From positions 18,394,800 to 18,458,799 of the forward strand of contig NC_079518.1 of assembly GCF_000801105.2 (NCBI RefSeq): a stretch of DNA of 64,000 nt, written 5' to 3'. This document shows, piece by piece, positions 56,051-64,000 of this stretch (positions within the stretch are counted from its first letter, which is position 1; each line of letters begins with the position of its first letter). The DNA comes from Raphanus sativus (taxonomy: Eukaryota; Streptophyta; Magnoliopsida; Brassicales; Brassicaceae). The translations under genes and the position numbers were made by a program. Under the pieces are notes generated by a model that did not search any database, was not told where the DNA came from, and saw nothing but the letters and a program-made list of their open reading frames with translations.

Positions 56051-57718
56051 CTATTGCTCTTCCCAGTCGGGATGAATAGTTTCACGATGAACAGTATCCC
56101 GATGAACATTTTCTGGGTGAACAGTGTCCCGATGAACAGTACCGCGATGAACAGTACCGCGATGAACAGTATCGCGATGAACAGTATTTCGGTGAACAGT
56201 ACCATGATGAACAGTGTCGACCGATACAGGATGAACAGTGTCGACCGATATCGGATGAACAGTGTCGATCGATGCGGGATGAACAGTACCTCGATGAACA
56301 GTACTCGGATGAACAGTACCCGCATGAACAGTACCCGCGTGAACAGTACTCCGATGAATAGTACCGGCATGAATAGTATCGTTCCTTTGAAGAAAATTTT
56401 CATTTTTCACAGTTTTTGCAATCTGAGAAATTTGGGTGCACAACATCTTGAAACGGGTATCAATGATATTTATCATTCCATTCACCTCTTTGCAGAGAGA
56501 ATCCAAATGCAGATTAAGCTCCTCAGTGATCTCCTACTGTTCTTTCAAGCGCTCCTCTAGCATAAATTCCATCTCTTCTAAATTGTACTGATCCTCATCC
56601 TGGTATATAGCGTGCTCCACAAATGAGACTTCATGTACAGAACCAATCTCAGCCTCAATTATCTTGTTGTCATCCTTTACAGCTGATTTTATCCTGTGCA
56701 TATCTAGATTTTTGACACTGGTGCTGGACGCCAAGCTCTCAATCAGTCTCTTAGCTTCCTCTGGGGTCCTTGTTCTAAAGTTCCCATCGCTTGCAGTGTC
56801 CAGCATTACATGATATTGCACATCAATACCATTGCAGAACTTCATCAATAGCTGAACCTCCGTAAAACCATGATGTGGGCAGTCCCTTTGGTAGCTCCTG
56901 AACCTCTCCCAAGAGCTTCTGAAACCTTCTGTAGATCCCTGAGAGAATGTCCAAATTTTATCTCTTATTTCTTCAGTCCGTGCCTCATCAAAGAATTTTC
57001 TTAGGAATGCATTTTGGATGTCGGTCCAGGATGTAAGAGATCCTGGTGGTAGCTGCTTAAGCCAAAGCGAAGCTTCTCCAACAAGTGAGTATTTGAAGAG
57101 CTTGCAAAGCAAGTAGTCCTCAGGGACTTCATCCATACAGATAAGAGAAATAAGATCCTCGAACCTTTCTAGATGGTCCATAGGATGCTCGTGAGATAAT
57201 CCAGAGTAAGGTATCTGTTCCACGAGGGTGTAGTACTTTGGATTCAGCTCGAAATTCTGTGTCTGGATATCTGGTAGACGAATGGCTGATCTGTTGAAAT
57301 AGTATTCCTCTGGACGGTTGTAGTCAGCCAGTGTCCTTTGTCGAGCATTCTTATCTACAGGTATAGCAGCTCCTGTAGCATCAATATCGGAGTTAGGGAT
57401 TACAGTCCCCTGAGCATCAAGTCTCTGACATGCTGCATTACGCAGATGACCATCCTGGTCATGCAGGTCCCCATTCTCATCCCTTTGTAGCACAAGTATC
57501 TCGCTCATGGTTGCTCGCAGATTGGTATCGACCAATGTTGCAGATGATGTGTCGATCGATTCTCTTTCACAAGTGTCGATCGATGATGTATAAGTGGTAT
57601 CGATCGATGCTGCGAGTTTCTCTTTGCGGATCGAGCGTTCTAAATGTGCTGGGTATGAGAAGAAAAGCAATTCTCCCTTGCTGCTTCTGGTACTAATTGG
57701 CATGTACCTGAAAAACAA
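56051..57718 (-). pseudogene. gag of G with Thr-Val-His repeat tail
   Basis: 57718-56534 is open for 394 codons: start MFFRYMPISTRSSKGELLF (the inner MPISTRS is the more likely start, as in A), SID units, DENGDLHDQDGHLRNA, the gag core PEDYLLCKLFKYSLVGEASLWLKQLPPGS and CPHHGFTEVQLLMKFCNGI. A TAG at 56534-56536 interrupts it. The same frame continues with a coiled coil (LCKEVNGMINIIDTRFKMLC) and about 20 repeats of the kind TVHRG/TVHRD/SVDTVHP, ending at TAG 56051-56053. Capsid precursor; best-preserved gag of the window. Confidence 0.88.
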
Positions 57719-57786
57719 GAAAAAATTTTCGTAAGTAACTTAAAACAGTAAATGAAACCTAGAATAAACCTATTACTCAAGTCTCT

Positions 57787-57799
57787 GGCAACGGCGCCA
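57787..57799 (-). promoter_or_regulatory. Primer-binding site of G (tRNA-Asp)
   Basis: Plus-strand GGCAACGGCGCCA equals the tRNA-Asp 3' end with CCA (13 nt), 4 nt inside the 5' LTR boundary. Confidence 0.88.
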
Positions 57800-57803
57800 A
57801 ATT

Positions 57804-59240
57804 TGATATCACTCAAATTACCCTAACAAGTGATCTTACTCTCTCAAATAAGAGGTTCGATTGTAGTACTTAGGGATCGAATCCACAGAGAGCTAGGGCG
57901 CACACTAAACTATAGATATTAAGATTTAACTAGGCAAACAGTTATAAAGCAGTAAATATGAATGTAATGAAAGCAAAGTGAACAAGGCAGTTGCTCTTAT
58001 GTAACCAAGAGTTGTTTGATGGAATATTGGTAGCTAGATCTAGGGTTTCTATTTAGGTTGAGATTATAATGATATAGATACTAAAATATGATATTATAGA
58101 ACTCAACTATAAGAATAACATATCAACTCTCGTTGTATAGGTTATCTATTACTAGATCCAATGATCTCACCTGTCGGGATGATCAATTAGAAAGTATCGA
58201 TCGATGACTCTATAGGAGTATCGATCGATACACCTTTCGCTCCGTCGATCGATTCACCTGTCGGGATATCGATCGACGCGCTTCTAGTAGGCTTAATGCC
58301 TGGGTTGAATATATGTTCGCTAGGGTTTCTAAACCAGCTCTCGCTGTTATCTAGCAATCCTAGATCAGAGAAGACAAGTCAGATAAGAGACCAAGCTCTC
58401 GCTTGTGCCTAATGATTCTATGATCAAGTTCAGGTTAATTACTCAAGAACAAGCGTTAAGAACAGTCTCAATGATTAATACCACAACTTAGAAATTCTAT
58501 ATTTGGGGCTAATCCCTCATAACCTATCTGAACCCTAAACCTAACAGGTGGATCTACTCAGACATGATAGCTGTCACAGAAATCATAGATGAATAGATGA
58601 AATTGAAATAGAATAGATATAAAAACCAAAGGAGTTCTAAGAGGACTCTGAAGGATTTCCTCTCTTCTCTCCTAAACTAAGAACAATGAATCAAAAGAAA
58701 GCGTAGCCGTCAACAATGGCTTAGAAATAACATAAATAGGGTTTCTGGTCGTCAAGGGTATTTTGGTAACTTTGTGGTGACTCCTGGGCTTCAGTCGGTC
58801 ATGAAATATACTCAGCCCACATTCTGATGTCCCTGTCGATCGACATGCAGTGTGCTGTGTCAATCGACATACAATCCTCTTCTCGACAGTCTTCTCTCGC
58901 GAGGCAGACTGACTACTCTTCCGTAAAACGGGAATAACTTTCGATCTAACCGTTGTATTGATCTCAAACCGGTGGCATTGGAAAGCTAACTTAAAGATAT
59001 ATCTTGTGTCAAAAGATGGGTTAGATCCAACGGTGGGAAGGTCTCCATCGAGAGCTAAACCTCTGAAGCGTCTGTTCAGTTCTGCACTGCGAAAGACTCC
59101 AAAAGGCACCAAAATCACCATATATCTCCAAATCGTCCCTGAACCTGTAAATACTCTAAATAGACTCCAAAACATAGTAAATAGTATATAAAAACACTTA
59201 TATACCATGGGTAAAAATAGGTAAAATCCATGGTATATCA
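57804..59240 (-). mobile_element. 5' LTR of G
   Basis: 1437 bp, same termini as the 3' copy; followed by AGACG. Confidence 0.93.
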
Positions 59241-60579
59241 AGACGCTACGAGCTAAATACACGCAGGGGGCATGACGTACATTGCAAAGTACTGTAATCA
59301 GATGCTGACGGCTGATATGCAGGGAGAAAATGTGCGAAAATACCGGTTAGCACCAAAATTTAATACTTATCCAGACGTGGAAAGTAGTGTGTCTGGTGTG
59401 AAGTTGCTCCGCGGGGCAGCCCACGCCAGACCACAGTAAGTCTGAGCGTGACCTTTTCTGCAGAAAGGTAGAGTACATCATTGAGATTCACGAGAGTGGC
59501 TTATACCTCCGGGTGGCAGAGTGCGGTTTCTCAATAACAGATCGGTAGTGGTTCCCCCATGGGGAGCAGAATACGATCACAAACCTCCCATAACGCATAC
59601 GGCCTCAGTGTCTATGACGAACCTCAGGGTTCAATACGGCCTCAGGGTTCAATACGGCCTCAGGGTGTATATAATAACCTCCGGATTTAGTACGGCCTCC
59701 AGGTCTAAAAAAGAACCTCAGAGTTCAATGCAGCCTCCGGGTCTGTAAGAAATCTCCGGATTCTAGATCACCTCATGGTAGATCAAGGGCCTTCGGGTCT
59801 AACTGATCCTCAGATCTAGTAAGAACCCCAGGGTTCAAGGATCTTCGAATCCTAAATACCAACCTTCGGGTTTGCTAAGAACCTCATGGTTGAAAAGCAT
59901 CAACCTCCGGGTTCGAGGTATCCATAGGGTTTAATCATGGTCCCCGAATATAAAGATTAAACCCCAACACTCAGAAAACCTCAGGGTTCAATGAGCAAAC
60001 CTTCGGGTTCAATAAAACAGCCTCCGGGCCCAGGTAAGGGACCTCAGGGTTCAAGACCTTAAGAACTTTCGAGTTCTAAGGCTCAAGAACTTCAGGGTTC
60101 AAACCAAGCTAGAACTCTAGGGTTCCAAGAAAAGATCTTTCATTCCAAATCTAAAACTAAGGTTTTTAATAATGGATTACAAGGTCTAACGTTTTTCTGA
60201 TCATTTCAGGATTCAATCAATATACTAACAGGATCCAGGTCCTAGACGTTGATATCCATTCAAGGGGTCAACCCCTACAAGGATCCACTCCTAACAACAC
60301 GTCTACAAGTCTATCTAGATACTCCCGTGTTCTAGAGATATGAAATGTGTTCGGCAAGGGTTATACCCCTCAATTATCGGCGCCACAAGAGGATCCCGAT
60401 CCTAAACCCTAAAACTCCGCCCAGGAGACCGCGCTCAAAGGTTTTACGAACCATTCCGAACAAAAGCAAAGGATATTATTCAACGATAAAATTCAAGGGA
60501 CAAGAAAAGCGTATAAAAAACATTGTTTCAGCAAAGATGGGCCGTCCAAGGCCGTTATTACAAAAAGCTCAGATATCCT
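59241..60579 (+). other. 3' non-coding region of D, second part, with cctcagggttcaa repeats
   Basis: No gene. Between about 59605 and 60130 phrases such as 'cctcagggttcaatacgg' and 'cctccgggtct' recur at 15-30 bp spacing. This is the positional equivalent of the ggtcttaaaatcctt arrays in B and E but with unrelated sequence. Confidence 0.75.
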
Positions 60580-62141
60580 CTAAGGCCTGCCGCGCCTAGA
60601 TAAAGGAATAGCTGGTTCGTCTTCAAAGGAGGGAGGTTCAGTATCTTCGAGTTCCGTTTCGGCCAAAACCACCGTCTTGTACTGAGAGAACTCCTTGTGC
60701 AAGTTCCATTTCTGGGCATGCCCTTTGAGCCACTCTCTCATTACTTCCCAACGGGCGATGTTCCTTGCGCCGTTCACAGCCATGGTCGTCATATTTTTCG
60801 AAGTCTCCGCCTCTGTTTGAAGTTTAGCGATAGTCTCCTCCAGCTCCTGCTTTCTCGGCTCAATTGAAGCGATTCAGCTGAAGCAATTTCCACTGAACCC
60901 TTGATGGCCCGAATCTTTGCTTGAAGGTCCCTCAGCTCCAGTTCCTTCGCAACACGCCTACTCCTCTCCTCAGATAATTGATGGGTTAATTCCAAAACCT
61001 TATCTCGACTCATTGACGAACCCTACTCCACTATTCGATCCTTCAGATGATGCAGATCAGAAAGGACCTGCGTAGGAAAACAAGTCTTATAAACTGCGGA
61101 CTCATAATACAAGGTCTTATCCATATCTCACCTGAAGGAGTTCGCCCTGGACCTGCTGAACAATCCCAGAAGAGTCCTTGTCCGAGGGAAGAGCCTTCAT
61201 CCTCGCGAACACATTGGCATTCAAGTCAGCCAGCACGTCAGACAACCCTCCGGATGAGCATCCAGTCAGCAATGGCCGCTGTGAACGCGTGCTTACACCT
61301 TCCCTAGACCTACCGCCTCGTGAGGGAGAGGAGTCGCCATCCCTCATTATCATCCTACGCTTGTTACCAACAGTCGTGGCTCCATCGCCCGAAGCATTCC
61401 TGCTGGATGAGTCCCTTCTCGCCGATATGGCATCCGTGGCCTTCTTAAAAGCCACCATCGGATCTTCAGGGTCTCCTTCCCTTTTGTCTTCTGAAAAAGA
61501 GGTATTTCGCGAGTTATTATGTGAAAGAGGGATACCCGTATGTCGCAAAGAAGTAACTTACCCCATAGCTTGCTACGGCGCAGGACCTCCAAAGTGAGAA
61601 GATGGGTCACGCGGCATCGTTCGTGGGGAAGCTTCCGTACCTGAAGAACATTGTGTTCGCCCTCGACGGGAGCTGAGTGAGTTCCCTCTAAAAAAAAGGA
61701 GGAATGCAAATCAGATAGATCTCATCATCAGAACTCGTGGAGAAAGAGCGTCTACTAAAACCCCTTACCTACGAAGTTCCACCAATAATGAGATCCTGGG
61801 AGAGTCATAAAAACATATCTCTCTGGCCATTTCTTCACAAAATCCAATCCCTTCCGATCAGTCTTGGGAAGCTCCTCGACTATGGGAAGCCCCGATCTCG
61901 GACGAAGATGAAAATGCCCCTCGTGCCCATTGATCGGAGCCAGATGATAAGCAAAAAGTACTTCACTAACTCCAAAAGCTAGATCTTCTCCATCCCCGAG
62001 GTTTTCGATTGCTATGAGGATACACCAAGCTGGAGGATTAAGCTGGGATGAAGAAATATGGAAGTAGCTGCAGAGACTCGATATCAACAATGGTATGTCA
62101 CCTCTAAAGCCCAATTCACCCTCAGGTAGTCCACTAACCAA
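60580..62141 (-). pseudogene. Intron-bearing antisense gene of D (PF04195-like N-terminus)
   Basis: Four exons on the minus strand: 62141-61769, 61687-61562, 61490-61132 and 61067-60580. Introns 61768-61688 (GTAAGG...TTTTTAG), 61561-61491 (GTAAGT...TTTTTCAG) and 61131-61068 (GTGAGA...TACGCAG) are canonical, and each joins the reading frames correctly (phases 1, 1 and 0). Exon 1 has NLGDGEDLAFGVSEVLFAYH and FHLRPRSGLPIVEELPK, which I recall from the 'putative gypsy type transposon' family (PF04195). Later exons have a Ser/Arg-rich linker and a coiled coil (LELTHQLSEERSRRVAKELEL). Lesions: a TAG at 61025-61023 and a frameshift near 60870. The true start may lie upstream of 62141. Function unknown; the introns imply transcription from its own promoter, opposite to the element. 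Confidence 0.72.
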
Positions 62142-62155
62142 TCTAGACCACCTCA

Positions 62156-63779
62156 GCTACTGGCCCAGCTTCTGCCCAATCAACCGGTTAGTCCTCTCAT
62201 TGTTTGCAATTGTTTAGATCAGCCCGGTTCACATCACAATAGGATTTAACTTCCCCTTCCAGCTGCAGCTCAGCTCTCCCCCACTAAAACCTCAGTAGGG
62301 TTGAGCTGACTTACAGTCAATCCAGCTTCATTGTTAACTTCCTTCAGCTAAGTCAACAATAAAACTGGCAGATTAACCATATCATCATCTACTTGTCCGG
62401 ATGTGTGGGTGAACAACCACAACCCAACGATCCTAGAATCAACCAGGCTCTGACGCCAACTTGTAAGACCCGAACCCGGCCGGATAGGCTGCGGTCGATG
62501 CCTCACGTCGCTCGGTCCAAACCCTGACCGAACCTCTCAATTTTTCGCGCTTTATCTATACTTTCGCCTAAGGGCGAAGTCTATCTTAGACCTTAGCTTA
62601 AGACTACCTTAGTCATTACCTAGCTTAGATCCTTTCAACTTATGCACAGCGGAATATTAACTATCAACCATTGGTCTAAAACCAATCTAACACTTGTCAG
62701 GTCGAATCATCTTAGCCATGGTCAGTATACACAACTACTACAAGCTCCAAGGTTGATTCTGAACCTAATCCAAGTCATACAATAAACAAGGTTCCATTCC
62801 CCTAACCATTCTATCTAGATCTAAGTAACATTGTTAGATCATACCTTTGCCACATCCACAGAGCTTGATAGCTCATTGTATCAGCTGACTTAGCTGTTTA
62901 ACTAGCTCATCCAGCTAGCTGAGCTGAACCACTTCACTTGAGGTTCCCAACTCTCTTCCACCTGATCGAGCTGCGAGGTAGCTTTTTCTAGCTCCCCGTC
63001 CACTCGTCCAACTCCCTTATACCTGTATAAACTCTCCCCTTAGGTACTTAGTCATTCATCCAACCATCCCCACAGACCAAGTACCTTTGGGAAGTCTTCA
63101 GCTGCAAAATCAACCACAAGCAAACATGCTCCAAAAACTAATTAAAATTCATGATAATTCATAACTAAGAGAATGGTCAAGTCAGATTTCTCAGAACTGG
63201 CCTCGATCATACTGATATCGCCTATGAACAGCCCATATGGCCATAACTGACCACCTCTAAATCAATGAGATAAAGATAATCTTTCACCATGATAATTCAT
63301 GATAAATACCCACTAAGAGATATTTGAAGTCGGATCCTAACAATTCCTTCAGGAACTATCAGATCACCACTTACCTGGCCAACCAAGGCCATGGAGAGAT
63401 TCCTCTGAACCGGCCAACCTGTGGCTCAGTGCCTCCATTTCTAAACAACAGAGCATAAGATTAACAATGCCCACCAGTTCCTGAGTCAATCAACCAACCA
63501 CCCCACATGACTCAGAACTGATGAGTCATCACACATACCTAATGAATGGACCAAACGACTAATTACGTCCCACATGAATGCACCCGTTGGACCTCCTGAT
63601 GAAGTTGTAGCTTTTCCGATGCAAGTAGAAGCAATGAAGCATGCTACAAATGTAAGTCTCAGTCTGGTGGCATGGTTGCAACGTCAAAAGATCAAGATAA
63701 AAGTGGAGAACCTTTTGACGAAGGGAGTGGGGCTAATATAGAGAGTTGCGAGCATGAAAAGGGAAATGTCTGTGGAGAT
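62156..63779. other. Unidentified repeat DNA; possible minus-strand LTR from 62462
   Basis: Similarity to D ends near 62155. 62160-62440 is rich in 'agctgag' type words and has no ORF. 62446-62458 ggctctgacgcca resembles (11 of 13) the tRNA-iMet 3' end ggctctgatacca, and TGTAAGACCCG starts at 62462; on the minus strand this would be an LTR end followed by a degenerate primer site. The outer end of such an LTR is not clear. 63541-63780 may hold a foreign exon-like piece (see findings). Confidence 0.4.
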
Positions 63780-64000
63780 GACATGCCAGTGAGCAGTAGC
63801 AGCCACGCAGCTTGGCTTCAGACTCCCTCACCAGCTTGTACTGCTGGAACTCCACGGCCAGCTCCCACTTGTCGGTCTGCTCCTTGAGCCATTCCCTCAT
63901 CAGCTCCCAGCGAGTAACCACATTGGCTCCACTCACGGCCATCATCTTTTCGTCCTCAAAGTACTCCTTCTCTAACTTCAGCCCGCACAATTCCTCATGG
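63780..64000 (-). pseudogene. Fragment of a Tat antisense gene
   Basis: A minus-strand frame with MAVSGANVVTRWELMREWLKEQTDKWELAVEFQQYK, clearly similar to the last exon of the D antisense gene (MAVNGARNIARWEVMREWLKGHAQKW...). Upstream sequence continues beyond the window. The match ends near 63795. It belongs to another Tat-like element to the right. Confidence 0.7.

Larger units (their letters stand above)
50723..59240 (-). mobile_element. Element G: complete-ended Athila-like gag-pro element
   Basis: 8518 bp with two LTRs, target duplication AGACG (50718-50722 and 59241-59245), primer site, polypurine tract, gag and protease, and a long 3' region, but no RT, RNase H or integrase. It fits the class of terminal-repeat elements that keep only a gag domain. 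The LTRs differ at roughly one to two percent of sites by eye, older than F. Its LTR subfamily differs from that of A and S. Confidence 0.92.
24331..62155 (+). mobile_element. Element D: Tat-like Ty3/gypsy, split by E and G
   Basis: Three segments: 24331-27381, 47775-50722 and 59246 to about 62155. Each junction is marked by the 5-bp target duplication of the intruder. Order: 5' LTR, gag, (protease deleted), RT, RNase H, second RNase H, integrase, 3' repeats, intron-bearing antisense gene. No 3' LTR of D is visible at the right; an inverted LTR end of this type is at 11018-11141. D is clearly diverged from B and E in RT and integrase. Confidence 0.85.

Noticed and set aside
56051..56053. Readthrough at the gag-pro TAG of G
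   Set aside because: The following bases (GTCGAT) do not fit the CARYYA context, and A has a sense codon in the equivalent region; it is more simply a nonsense mutation.
58672..59262. 196-aa minus-strand ORF in the 5' LTR of G
   Set aside because: It lies wholly within the LTR; the equivalent in the 3' LTR (51927-52124) is disrupted, and no domain is recognisable.

Overview
The window looks like heterochromatic, probably pericentromeric, DNA of a flowering plant, most likely a Brassicaceae. I see no host gene I can defend. Nearly all of it is nested LTR retrotransposons of two Ty3/gypsy lineages. One is Athila-like: LTRs TGATA...TATCA, a primer site matching the 3' end of plant tRNA-Asp, and gag and Ser-Ile-Asp-rich ORFs of a type I recall from Brassicaceae. 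The other is Tat-like: gag-protease-RT-RNase H, a second RNase H, integrase, and an antisense gene between pol and the 3' LTR. Four runs of 100 N mark scaffold joins.

Layout, with labels used below. 1-3528: remnant of an Athila-like interior, a (GA)n tract and a 1559-bp tandem duplication of interior plus LTR. A (2163-11017, minus): Athila-like element with gag, protease and a 653-aa extra ORF, without RT or integrase; its 5' LTR is cut off. 11018-11141: an inverted end of an LTR like that of D. B (11142-20326, plus): decayed Tat-like element without its 5' end; its 3' LTR carries a fold-back DNA transposon M (19452-20276, 9-bp TSD). C (20327-24330, plus): 3' part of an Athila-like element. 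D (24331 to about 62155, plus): Tat-like element inserted into C's LTR; it is split by E and G. E (27382-47774, plus, TSD CTAGA): Tat-like element in D's RT; it carries an Athila solo LTR S (31271-32629, TSD ATTCA) in its own RT and element F (38862-47434, TSD TTGCG) in its 3' LTR. G (50723-59240, minus, TSD AGACG): complete-ended Athila-like element with only gag and protease, inserted in D's 3' region. 62156-64000: poorly identified repeats ending in another fragment of a Tat antisense gene.

The nesting gives an order of events: C, then D, then E, then F and S; G entered D independently; M entered B. None of the polyproteins is intact. A, C and G lack pol, and F has lost almost all of it, so their mobility would have depended on enzymes made by relatives.

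The most notable signals are: (1) the same 12-nt TAGCAATTACAG at the stop before RT in B, D and E, which matches the tobamovirus leaky-stop context; (2) an antisense gene in D whose reading frames are joined by three canonical GT-AG introns; (3) an 8-bp palindrome TCGATCGA repeated many times in the Athila-like elements and apparently absent from the Tat-like ones; (4) polypurine-plus-hairpin modules repeated in Athila-like 3' regions; (5) the two halves of one LTR, sharing the 5-bp TSD of D, lying 13 kb apart in opposite orientation, which implies an inversion or a misassembly.
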